The notes under the pieces are model-generated. The model was not told where the DNA came from. It made no database searches and was given only the letters and a program-made list of their open reading frames with translations. Source: Candidatus Poribacteria bacterium (GTDB lineage: Bacteria > Poribacteria > WGA-4E > JAJDTR01). From it: a stretch of DNA of 64,000 nt. The translations under genes were made by a program, and so were the position numbers. The stretch lies in assembly GCA_028820655.1 (NCBI GenBank), contig JAPPIK010000045.1, forward strand, positions 1 to 64,000. The letters run 5' to 3'. Below are positions 36,455-44,280 of the stretch, one piece after another. Position 1 is the stretch's first letter. Each line of letters starts with the position of its first letter.

Positions 36455-36640
36455 TCTGTAGGAGCGATCTCCAGTTCGCGCTCCCGTAAGGTTCCATCAA
36501 CCATGTGGCATCGCTCTCTGTAGGAGCGACCTCCCGGTCGCGATTCCTTAAGGTTCCATCAACCGTGTGGCATGGGCTTCTGTAGGAGCGACCTCCAGTT
36601 CGCGATTCCCCGCTCCAACGGAGCGGCATGTCAATAGAAA
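36455..36640. repeat. REP-like tandem array, 62-bp unit
   Basis: Three units starting TCTGTAGGAGCGA at 36455, 36517 and 36579. The head TAGGAGCGACCTCC with AGTTCGCGA forms an imperfect hairpin of the REP type; the rest reads AAGGTTCCATCAACC then GTGTGGCAT. The third unit ends early and runs into CCGCTCCAACGGAGCGG. Confidence 0.8.
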
Positions 36641-36754
36641 GGAGAAGCCTCAATTCTTGCACTCCGGAGGAGTGCCATGTGAGTTCAAAGCTGCGATAGC
36701 AATCCCATAGCAAAACCCCATAATACTCTTGCCGACCCTTTCGCGCCAGCGGGG

Positions 36755-36784
36755 ATGAAGCGAGTGAATAACGAGAGCGATAGA
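36755..36784 (+). repeat. 30-bp dispersed repeat, copy 6
   Basis: ATGAAGCGAGTGAATAACGA then GAGCGATAGA, in the 640-bp repeat-filled gap 36349-36992 that has no gene. Confidence 0.7.
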
Positions 36785-36813
36785 ATTCCCACACGTGTAA
36801 GTCACTGTAAGAG

Positions 36814-36843
36814 ACCAAAGGAATGAATAATGACTGCGATACA
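36814..36843 (+). repeat. 30-bp dispersed repeat, copy 7 (diverged)
   Basis: ACCAAAGGAATGAATAATGA then CTGCGATACA, 29 bp after copy 6, same orientation; a REP half (CCAGTTCGCGACCC) follows. Confidence 0.55.
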
Positions 36844-36975
36844 GTTCCTCTCCAGTTCGCGACCCTGTAAGGAACAATCAAAGGCTTTGCGCGGACTTAG
36901 GCGATCTGCGGCATAAACACCATGAACAACGGCGAGAACTGCCCGAGATTTCACCTCCCCTCCAAGCGATCAACC

Positions 36976-37004
36976 TTGACTTTTCGGAGCGGATGGATTA
37001 TGCT
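36976..37004 (+). promoter_or_regulatory. Sigma-70-type promoter for pyrD
   Basis: TTGACT (36976-36981), 17-nt spacer, TATGCT (36999-37004). The predicted start near 37011 lies after the in-frame ATG at 36993, which is why the gene start is placed at 37038. Confidence 0.65.
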
Positions 37005-37037
37005 TTTTCCACTTGTAAAAGGCAGGGTGATGGGCTG

Positions 37038-37961
37038 ATGGGAGCCAAATCCGTTTCACTTGAAGTGACTGTGGCAGGCATCCGCATGAAGACGCCGGTC
37101 ATGGTGGCATCGGGGACATTCGGCTACGGCAGCGAATACCTTGATTTTGTCGACCTCAACCAACTTGGCGCCATCGCGGTCAAGGGCATCACCAGCGTGC
37201 CGTGGCCCGGGAATCCGATGCAGCGAATTATCGAGACGCCATCCGGGATGCTGAATGCAATCGGGCTGCAAAACGTCGGTGTCGATACCTTCATCTCCGA
37301 GAAACTTCCCTACCTGCGTGATTTTGATGTGCCGCTCGTCGTTAACGTCTGCGGTGAAACGCTGGAGGAGTATTGCGAGGTTGCGGAGAAACTTGATGCG
37401 GCGGCGGGTGTTGCCGCGATAGAACTGAACATCTCGTGCCCAAATCTCGATTGCGGCGGGATGAGTTTCGGCGTCGATCCCCGGTTGGCCGGCGATCTTG
37501 TCGGGAGTGTGAGGGAAAAAACCCGTTTTCCGTTGCTGGTTAAACTGTCGCCCAATGTCACGGACATCGCCGACATTGCCAAAGCCATTGAAGACGCCGG
37601 CGCGGACGGGCTGTCCGTAATCAACACGTTGCTAGGCATGGCGATTGACGCGAAAACCCGTCGGCCGCAACTCGCCAACCTGACCGGAGGGCTGTCGGGT
37701 CCGGCGATTAAACCGATCGCGCTGCGCATGGTGTGGCAGGTCTATAACGCGGTCAAGATCCCGATCGTCGGCATGGGCGGCATCATGACGGGAGAGGACG
37801 CGATAGAGTTTTTCATCGCGGGGGCTTCGGCTGTCGCGGTCGGCACGGCGAACTTTGTCAATCCGCGCGCTTCGCTTGATGTGACCGACGGGATTCGCGC
37901 TTATTTGGAGGAATACGGATTTGATTCGGTAAAGGAGTTGGTTGGGAGTTTAGTGCAATGA
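37038..37961 (+). CDS. pyrD: Dihydroorotate dehydrogenase, class 1B
   Basis: A 307-residue FMN enzyme of pyrimidine synthesis. Start 37038 (MGAKSVSLEVTVAGIRMKTP) is chosen over 36993 because the latter overlaps the promoter. Landmarks: VMVASGTFGYGSEYLDF, GAIAVKGITSVPWPGNPMQR with ETPSGMLNAIGLQN, ELNISCPNLDCGG with the class 1 active-site Cys, PLLVKLSPNVTDIADIAKAI, NTLLGMAIDA, LSGPAIKPIALRMVWQV and PIVGMGGIMTGEDAIEFFIA with the FMN phosphate loop. Class 1B partners with PyrK for NAD; no pyrK is in view. pyrB lies 850 bp downstream. Confidence 0.95.
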   Translation: MGAKSVSLEVTVAGIRMKTPVMVASGTFGYGSEYLDFVDLNQLGAIAVKGITSVPWPGNPMQRIIETPSGMLNAIGLQNVGVDTFISEKLPYLRDFDVPLVVNVCGETLEEYCEVAEKLDAAAGVAAIELNISCPNLDCGGMSFGVDPRLAGDLVGSVREKTRFPLLVKLSPNVTDIADIAKAIEDAGADGLSVINTLLGMAIDAKTRRPQLANLTGGLSGPAIKPIALRMVWQVYNAVKIPIVGMGGIMTGEDAIEFFIAGASAVAVGTANFVNPRASLDVTDGIRAYLEEYGFDSVKELVGSLVQ

Positions 37962-38037
37962 CTGGAAGGTCGGAAGAGCGGAAGGTTGGAAGTTGACCGC
38001 CCGCACTCTCTTCTATGCTTCGAATCAGTTTGGGATA

Positions 38038-38065
38038 GTAAGGAACGCAGATCTGCGTTCCTTAC
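38038..38065. repeat. Perfect 28-bp palindrome after pyrD
   Basis: GTAAGGAACGCAGA and its exact complement, centred on AGATCT, 76 bp past the pyrD stop and followed by AAAAAG. It may stop transcription or be another palindromic repeat. Confidence 0.7.
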
Positions 38066-38249
38066 AAAAAGCGGCTAGTTCACGTTGGTGCGATACAATC
38101 ATCGAATAAAACGGCTATAGGATGCTTCATATACGTCCCACTTGAACTTTACCTTAACTGACGATCTGTCGAAGAAATCGCACCTACCGTCGTAACTGAA
38201 CCGATAACTCGCACGGAAAGTTCTCAAGCAACACTCGACATTGAAGATT

Positions 38250-38279
38250 TCTATCGCACTCCTTATCCAGTCGCTTGAT
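38250..38279 (-). repeat. 30-bp dispersed repeat, copy 8
   Basis: Plus strand TCTATCGCACTCCTTATCCA then GTCGCTTGAT, followed by CTCCTCTGGAGTGCGG, part of the CTCC-GGAG palindrome family. The gap 37962-38548 otherwise holds nothing gene-like. Confidence 0.75.
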
Positions 38280-38338
38280 CTCCTCTGGAGTGCGGAGATT
38301 GGACGGATCACGATTCTATTGACATCTCACAGGATTTA

Positions 38339-38367
38339 CTATTGCGCTCCTTATTCAGTCGCTTGAT
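38339..38367 (-). repeat. 30-bp dispersed repeat, copy 9
   Basis: Plus strand CTATTGCGCTCCTTATTCAG then TCGCTTGAT, followed by CCTCTGGAGTG as in copy 8: the 30-bp element and the CTGGAGTG piece were probably copied together. Confidence 0.7.
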
Positions 38368-38548
38368 CCTCTGGAGTGAAAACCTTTCTGCGAAGGAACA
38401 CCTACTCAAAGCCTGGCATCGATTCAAAGACGTAGTGTTACTTGCTGAATGAATTATTCCGACAGGGATAATGGCACGCTACCAATTAGCACGTAATAGC
38501 AGTGAACAATCGTGTTGAAATTAAATTCATCGTGTGTAGGAGATTGCA

Positions 38549-38767
38549 ATGGGATATATTAAGAAAAAGAAGGATTGGCAGAAGAAGGTATCGCAGATGC
38601 CAAGAAGGAAGTATCTTGTTTTCTATGGATCGGTCGATGATATAGAAGACGGAATCAACGAAATATTCGAATACGGTTACGTTGTTCATAGCCAGTCAGT
38701 CGCTGCGCTAAACGCACTCATCGTTATCATGGAATATGTTGGAGATGAATCCACAGAAGTGTCATGA
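38549..38767 (+). CDS. Small hypothetical protein
   Basis: A 72-residue basic-to-acidic protein with TAGGAG eight bases before the ATG. It begins MGYIKKKKDWQKKVSQMPRR, then a mixed part KYLVFYGSVDDIEDGINEIF and a C-terminal EYVGDESTEVS. I recognise no family. The good ribosome site and the position between pyrD and pyrB on the same strand favour a real gene; the low GC of this stretch differs from the pyr genes. Confidence 0.5.
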   Translation: MGYIKKKKDWQKKVSQMPRRKYLVFYGSVDDIEDGINEIFEYGYVVHSQSVAALNALIVIMEYVGDESTEVS

Positions 38768-38806
38768 TGGGATAGAATTTGAAACGATAGAATCGGTACA
38801 GAGATC

Positions 38807-39886
38807 ATGAGACATCTCATCACGCTTGATGATTTATCGAACTTTGAAATTAGCCAAATTTTCCGGCTCGCGGACCAGATGCGGACGAACTTGGCGACAT
38901 GGTCGGGATTCTGCCAGGGCAAACTGTTGGCGACGCTGTTCTATGAGCCGAGCACGCGAACTCGGTTATCGTTCGAGAGTGCGATGGAGCGGTTGAATGG
39001 ACGGACGCTGGGGTTCGCGGATCCGCATGCGGCGTCCGTCGCAAAGGGCGAAACCATCGCCGACACCGCTCGCATGGTCACGAATTACGCCGACGTCATT
39101 GTTGTGCGCCATAGCTTCGCGGGTTCGGCGCGGGTGATGGCGCGCTACGCCAATATACCGGTTATCAACGGCGGCGACGGAAGCCACGCGCACCCGACGC
39201 AGGCGCTCGCGGACATGTACACGGTGATAGCGCGGAAAGGCGAGGTGAAAGGGCTGACGGTCGGCATCTGCGGCGATCTGCGTTATGGACGGGCGGCTCA
39301 TTCCTTTGCACTCGCCATCGCGAGATTCGGGGGAAAACTGGTGCATATCGCGCCGGAGGGTTTTCAGATGCCGAAATGGGTGCTCACGAAAATCCGGTAT
39401 TTGTACGGAGGGGCGCCGGCGGTATCCCTGCATCTCGCCGACGTGATTCGCGAGCTTGATGTCATCTATGTGAATCGGCTTCAGGAGGAGCGTTTGCCGG
39501 CGGATGTTGATCCGGAAACGGCGCGGTCAAGCTACCTTGTCAACGCCGATGTAATGCGGAACGCCAAATCGGATGCGATGATTATGCATCCATTGCCGCG
39601 TGTCAACGAGCTTTCCTACGAATTGGACGAAGACCCCAGAGCCGCCTATTTTGAGCAGTCGGCAAACGCGATTCCAACGCGCATGGCGTTGATTGCCAGC
39701 TTGACGGGGCTTGAAGAGTTGATTTTGACACAGCCGCCTGGGCGCGAAATCACTGGCGGCGGTGAACCATGCGCTAACCCGGACTGCGTCACCGCGTTTG
39801 AAAACTACCTGCAACCCGAAATCGAGACGCGCGAGGGGGAAGGATCCATGACATCCTGTGCGTATTGCGGCGTAATCGTATCCTAA
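38807..39886 (+). CDS. pyrB: Aspartate carbamoyltransferase with PyrI-like zinc tail
   Basis: A 359-residue transferase for the first committed step of pyrimidine synthesis. Residues 1-310 are a standard PyrB: FYEPSTRTRLSFESAMERLN, VRHSFAGSARVMA, GDGSHAHPTQALADMY, VGICGDLRYGRAAHSFA, YVNRLQEERL, MHPLPRVNELSYELDEDPRA and AYFEQSANAIPTRMALIASL. The last 40 residues add CANPDC (C322, C327) and CAYC (C351, C354), matching the two Cys pairs of the zinc-binding domain of PyrI. The allosteric nucleotide-binding domain of PyrI is missing. No separate pyrI is in the window. It starts 40 bp after the small gene at 38549. Confidence 0.93.
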   Translation: MRHLITLDDLSNFEISQIFRLADQMRTNLATWSGFCQGKLLATLFYEPSTRTRLSFESAMERLNGRTLGFADPHAASVAKGETIADTARMVTNYADVIVVRHSFAGSARVMARYANIPVINGGDGSHAHPTQALADMYTVIARKGEVKGLTVGICGDLRYGRAAHSFALAIARFGGKLVHIAPEGFQMPKWVLTKIRYLYGGAPAVSLHLADVIRELDVIYVNRLQEERLPADVDPETARSSYLVNADVMRNAKSDAMIMHPLPRVNELSYELDEDPRAAYFEQSANAIPTRMALIASLTGLEELILTQPPGREITGGGEPCANPDCVTAFENYLQPEIETREGEGSMTSCAYCGVIVS

Positions 39887-39957
39887 TACCACTTCGTGTT
39901 TGAAGAATGGTGCATACGATGCTTTAATTATGTCATTCGCTTTTCCGTAGGCGGGAA

Positions 39958-39987
39958 TCAAGGGACTGAATAAGGAGCACGATTGAG
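39958..39987 (+). repeat. 30-bp dispersed repeat, copy 10
   Basis: ATCAAGGGACTGAATAAGGA then GCACGATTGA, between pyrB and dapF. Confidence 0.65.
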
Positions 39988-40080
39988 ATCTACTTGCCCC
40001 GCTTGGGAAAGACTTAATTTTTGATATTGTTTCACCGCCATTTTAGAGAAAAGGTACAATTTGGGAGCAAGCCAACCACG

Positions 40081-40935
40081 ATGGATTTTTACAAATATCA
40101 TGCGCTCGGCAACGATTACATCGTCGTCGATCCGAACAAAAGCGAAGTAAGTTTGACGGAAGCGAATATCCGGCGAATCTGCCACCGCAATTTTGGAATC
40201 GGTTCGGACGGGATTCTCTATGGCCCAACCGTTGATGGCGGGGAGATTTCCTTAAAGATTTTGAATCCCGATGGCAGCGAGGCGGAAAAGAGCGGTAACG
40301 GCATCCGAATATTCTCAAAATACCTCTTCGATGAATCCTACATCAAGAACAACCGGTTCAAACTCCGGACACTCGGCGGTGAGGTTGCCGTCGAGATTCT
40401 GGACAACCGCGCTCGGAGGATCAAGGTCGATATGGGGACAGTGACCTTCGTCAGCCATGAAATTCCGGTTAGCGGTGAGAGGCGCGAAGTGGTCGACGAA
40501 AAGCTCCCGGTAGGCGATGAAGAGTTTAAGGTTACATGCGCTTCCGTCGGCAACCCGCACTGCGTGATTCCGATGCCCGAAATTTCGAAGGAGTTGGCGC
40601 TCAAGCTGGGACCGCAGGTGGAAACGCATCCACTGTTTCCGAACAAGATTAACGTCCAACTGCTAAAGGTCGTCGATCGGCGGAATATCCGGATTGAGAT
40701 TTGGGAACGAGGCGCGGGATACACGTTAGCGTCGGGGAGCAGCAGCTGCGCGGCGGCGAGCGCCGCACACAAGTTGGGGCATGTGGACCGTGATCTCACG
40801 GTGCATAGCCCCGGCGGGCAGATTGAGATTGAGATCAAGTCGGACGGGCATATTTTCATGACGGGCGGCGTAACGGGGGTGATGTCAGGCAACTTCAAGA
40901 AGGACCTTCAAGAGGAATTGGGAATGAGCACATAA
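40081..40935 (+). CDS. dapF: Diaminopimelate epimerase, variant with Ser at the first catalytic site
   Basis: A 284-residue epimerase fold that turns LL- into meso-diaminopimelate for lysine and peptidoglycan. Start 40081 (MDFYKYHALGNDYIVVD) is the family start; 20 codons upstream are without homology. Blocks: YHALGNDYIVVDP, RNFGIGSDGIL, NPDGSEAEKSGNGIRIFSKY, VGNPHCVIP and ERGAGYTLASGSSSCAAASA, with the second catalytic Cys present. In the first catalytic block, where most DapF have C-G-N-G-x-R, the sequence has S-G-N-G-I-R. Such Ser forms are known to be annotated as DapF in several phyla; activity is likely but not certain. Confidence 0.88.
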   Translation: MDFYKYHALGNDYIVVDPNKSEVSLTEANIRRICHRNFGIGSDGILYGPTVDGGEISLKILNPDGSEAEKSGNGIRIFSKYLFDESYIKNNRFKLRTLGGEVAVEILDNRARRIKVDMGTVTFVSHEIPVSGERREVVDEKLPVGDEEFKVTCASVGNPHCVIPMPEISKELALKLGPQVETHPLFPNKINVQLLKVVDRRNIRIEIWERGAGYTLASGSSSCAAASAAHKLGHVDRDLTVHSPGGQIEIEIKSDGHIFMTGGVTGVMSGNFKKDLQEELGMST

Positions 40936-41026
40936 GTGATGTGCGAGACGGTCGATCCCGCCCCTTCGACCCAGATTCTGAACATGTATCCACTAAATAT
41001 ACCGGGACTGAGGTGTTTGCGCTCAA

Positions 41027-42370
41027 ATGGCTTCAACCGGAAGGAAACGCTATCCAGTTTCGTTATTTGTGTCCATACTCCTGCATCTTGTGTTAACCCT
41101 ATTGCTGTTCCGGACAATAACACATGAGTATGGGGACGAGGGGGCCATTACGCTAGATTGGGTCAAATTGCCGCCCGAAAAGCGCACGGTGAAAACGGAA
41201 GTCGTCAAGCGCCCGCCACCCAAAACGACTGAACCAAAGACGCTCGGTATCCAGCGAAATTTGGCGAGTCCTGCCCCAAAGCCGGTTGAGGTTAAGATCG
41301 ATTCGAGCAAATCTCCCGTGTTCGCCCCACAGAATCTCGAGATATCGGTAACTTCGCCAGAATCTGGCTTGACAAGTCTTGAGACCGAGGCGAATTTACC
41401 GGCGGCGGCTCACAGTCAAAAGTTTCGCAAGGCGGTCCGCGGTTCAGGTGCGGGGAATGAGGGACTGCTTATAGGTACTGTGCAACAACCGAGCAGCGAA
41501 AAAGGCAGGTCAAATAGCTTGTCGTCATCGATAATAGACTCGACGGGCGCGGTCGATTCTCTGGACTCGGAAGATGCCGATTTTTCGCGGGGTGAACTTG
41601 TATCCAAAAACAAACTTGGCGCTGTGCTGTTAGGAAAGGGATCCGACCTCGAAGGACACATCCGGCTTGTCAGGCTCAGACATTCGCTGTCGGACTGGTG
41701 GCAGGATCCGACCGCCCTCCCCAGCTTTATGAAATGGCTCGCCGAGAATTCACCCTTGCGTGCCGATATGAACTTTAAGGGCGGCTCCCTTCGGATGACC
41801 GATCCGGACATTCTGTACGCGCCGATTGTCTTCATGACGGGACACGACAAAGACATTACCGTCTCCCGTGGTCTGGGAAAGGACGGACCGTTAACCGGCG
41901 AATTCACTCCGGCGGAGCGAGCCGCCCTTCGAACATATGTCATCGAGCGCGGCGGGATGTTCTTTTTCGACGACTGCGGGTTTAACGGTCTGTTCGCACA
42001 ACAGGTGGCGCTTGAACTTGACAGAATCTTCCCGGAATACCCGCTGGTAAACATCCCGCATGACCACGAAATCTACAAGATTCATTATCAGCTTTCGGCG
42101 CCGCCGACCGGCGGCGATGTTTTTTGGGGATCCGAGAACAGTCCGAAAACGTCCAAGTTCAAATATCAAAAAGGCATCTCGATCGGGCGCCGCCTGGGGG
42201 TTGTCTTCAATCGCAAGGACTACATGTGCTCCATGGAAACGGCCGAGATTGAGAGCCGCACCATGCTTCGTATGCGCCGGTCCCCGGATGTCCACCGTTT
42301 CATGACCAATCTCTTGATCTACACCATGAGGTACGGCGGCAATACGGACCGATCCAATTATAAAGAGTAG
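41027..42370 (+). CDS. TonB-like membrane anchor fused to a DUF4159 domain
   Basis: A 447-residue protein. The N-terminus is TonB-like: a cytoplasmic start and one membrane helix (YPVSLFVSILLHLVLTLLLF), then a Pro/Lys-rich periplasmic spacer (KRPPPKTTEPKTLG, ASPAPKPVEVKI). The C-terminal 220 residues are DUF4159, a family next to class I glutamine-amidotransferase-like folds: SPLRADMNFKGGSLRMTDPD, LYAPIVFMTGHDKDI, ERAALRTYVIERGGMFFFDD and the following CGFNGLFAQQVALELDRIFP. DUF4159 proteins commonly occur near MoxR and aerotolerance-type operons; none is next to it here. Starts 91 bp after dapF. Confidence 0.85.
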   Translation: MASTGRKRYPVSLFVSILLHLVLTLLLFRTITHEYGDEGAITLDWVKLPPEKRTVKTEVVKRPPPKTTEPKTLGIQRNLASPAPKPVEVKIDSSKSPVFAPQNLEISVTSPESGLTSLETEANLPAAAHSQKFRKAVRGSGAGNEGLLIGTVQQPSSEKGRSNSLSSSIIDSTGAVDSLDSEDADFSRGELVSKNKLGAVLLGKGSDLEGHIRLVRLRHSLSDWWQDPTALPSFMKWLAENSPLRADMNFKGGSLRMTDPDILYAPIVFMTGHDKDITVSRGLGKDGPLTGEFTPAERAALRTYVIERGGMFFFDDCGFNGLFAQQVALELDRIFPEYPLVNIPHDHEIYKIHYQLSAPPTGGDVFWGSENSPKTSKFKYQKGISIGRRLGVVFNRKDYMCSMETAEIESRTMLRMRRSPDVHRFMTNLLIYTMRYGGNTDRSNYKE

Positions 42371-42788
42371 CCACTACATTCCGCTGCCCTAATCTTAATT
42401 CTACCCACCGCTCCCCCATAAACATATAGACATCTTTCCAAGCTTTCTAGGTGTCGGTACACTAATCTTGCTGATTACAATAGGCGGGCTGTTGCAGCCT
42501 TGTCAAAGAAAATCTCAAGTTGGCAGTAATGGCGGCCACAATTCATGTTTTTTGCATTGTTGCAGTGTTTGTCTTGATAGAATGATTCCAAGAATCTTGC
42601 GCCGTATGACAATATCAAACTTCGGCGGCCGAATACAATTCTAAACATTCGATTGAATTAATTTCCCACGCCAGTCAAGCGCATGAACCCATAATCCTTA
42701 TTGGAGTGTTGGGAGGGTGGCGTGAAGTTTGACTATGCACAGATACCCACTGTCAGTATACTTCTCATTCGTCCCGTAACGTGCAAAG
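42371..42788. other. Intergenic region, no feature seen
   Basis: 418 bp with no open frame having a ribosome site, no clear hairpin and none of the window's dispersed repeats. Confidence 0.6.
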
Positions 42789-44240
42789 ATGTCTAATATA
42801 CTTCACCTTCCCATTACGACGCTTGCAAAACTCATTCGTTCCGGCGAAATCTCTCCCGTAGAGCTGATTGAATCAGCTTTCGAAGCGATTGACAGAGGCA
42901 ATCCGGAGTTAAACGCCTTCATTACGCTATTTCGGGAGCAAAGTCTGGAGGGAGCACGGCAAGCTGAAAGAGAGATTCGCGAGGGGCACATCCGCGGCCC
43001 CTTGCACGGAATGCCGATTGCGCTTAAAGACATTATCCACGTTACGGGCGCGCCTACTCGGTGCGGATCGAGCTTCTTTTCGGTAGATTCTACGCGACCC
43101 GATGCAACTGTTACCGCGAGATTGAAAGGCGCAGGCGCGATAGTAATCGGAAAGACCAATTTGCACGAATTTGCCTACGGTGTGACGACAGAAAACCCGC
43201 ATTTCGGTACAACCGCGAACCCGTGGAACACGTCGCACGTTGCAGGAGGATCAAGTGGCGGCTCGGCGGTGGCGGTCGCCGCCGGTTTTTCTGCCGGTGC
43301 GCTTGGCACCGACACCGGCGGATCGGTTCGCATTCCGGCGGCGATGTGCGGGGTTGTCGGGCTTAAACCCACGTACGGACGGATCAGTGTCACGGGAGTC
43401 CTTGAACTCGCGCAGTCGCTTGACTGCGTCGGTCCGATCTGCCGCCGTGTCGAGGATGCCGCGGTCATTATGAATGCGCTTGCGGGGTATGACATAAGCG
43501 ATGTGAACAGTGTGAACCGCTCCGTCCCCGACTACACTGATTCTTTGAGTGATTCCGTCAGTGGAATGAAGGCTGGCCTTCCTCGGCAGCATTGTTTTGA
43601 AGATCTCCATCCGGACGTGGAAAGCAGTGTCGCCGAAGCCATTGAGATCCTGGGGCAGTTGGGCGTGGAAGTGGTTGAACTCGATCTGCCCTCCATTCCC
43701 GACGCGCACCAAGCCACGCTGACCCTCTTGATGGCGGAAGCGAGCCATTTTCATCGGAAGCGCCTTGCCGAGCATCGAGAGGATTACAGCCATGATGTGC
43801 GCGAGATAATTGAGGATGGTCGGAAGTTCTCCGCGTCGGACTACGTTGCTGCCGTTCGAGTGCGTGAACAGGCGCGCCGTGAATTCGCTCGCGCCTTTGA
43901 GTGCGTGAATTTTCTCCTCACGCCGACCGTTCCTGCGCCCGCTCCCCTTCGCTCCATGATGGATACTTCGGAAGGAAGCGACTCCAACCGGATGCGGCCG
44001 CGCTTGACTCAAAACACCCGAATCTTCAATCTGCTCGGCTTGCCCGCCATCTCGGTACCTTGCGGATTCACCGCAGAGAGCTTACCGGTCGGACTTCAGA
44101 TTGTCGGGCGGTGGTGGGCTGAGGATGAGTTGCTCCGAGTTGCGCACACCTACGAGCAAGCGACGCCGTGGCATGGGATGAGTCCGAATGACAACGGTGC
44201 GGAAGCCGACAAGAACTCTGTATCCACCATTCGGGGTTGA
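42789..44240 (+). CDS. Amidase-signature hydrolase
   Basis: A 483-residue Ser-cisSer-Lys amidase. The catalytic set is K80 (GMPIALKDIIHVTGAPTRCG), cis-Ser155 (VAGGSSGGSAVAVAAG) and nucleophile S179 (LGTDTGGSVRIPAAMCGVVG), followed by GLKPTYGRISVTGVLELAQS and LDCVGPICR. The family includes GatA and many general amidases. GatA usually reads G-S-D-T-G-G-S-I-R-Q-P; here the R-I-P variant, the absence of gatB and gatC, and the C-terminal PVGLQIVGRWWAEDELLRVA suggest a stand-alone amidase, although GatA is not ruled out. No ribosome site stands before the ATG. Confidence 0.87.
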   Translation: MSNILHLPITTLAKLIRSGEISPVELIESAFEAIDRGNPELNAFITLFREQSLEGARQAEREIREGHIRGPLHGMPIALKDIIHVTGAPTRCGSSFFSVDSTRPDATVTARLKGAGAIVIGKTNLHEFAYGVTTENPHFGTTANPWNTSHVAGGSSGGSAVAVAAGFSAGALGTDTGGSVRIPAAMCGVVGLKPTYGRISVTGVLELAQSLDCVGPICRRVEDAAVIMNALAGYDISDVNSVNRSVPDYTDSLSDSVSGMKAGLPRQHCFEDLHPDVESSVAEAIEILGQLGVEVVELDLPSIPDAHQATLTLLMAEASHFHRKRLAEHREDYSHDVREIIEDGRKFSASDYVAAVRVREQARREFARAFECVNFLLTPTVPAPAPLRSMMDTSEGSDSNRMRPRLTQNTRIFNLLGLPAISVPCGFTAESLPVGLQIVGRWWAEDELLRVAHTYEQATPWHGMSPNDNGAEADKNSVSTIRG

Positions 44241-44280
44241 AAAACAGGGGCACGCAAAAACAGAAGATGAGGAGTGAACA

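Noticed and set aside
36455-36640. Possible CRISPR array
   Set aside because: The 62-bp units repeat over their whole length and there are no distinct spacers; no cas gene is near.
36993-37037. Longer N-terminus for pyrD
   Set aside because: The ATG at 36993 lies inside the promoter, before the -10 hexamer; the family start is at 37038.
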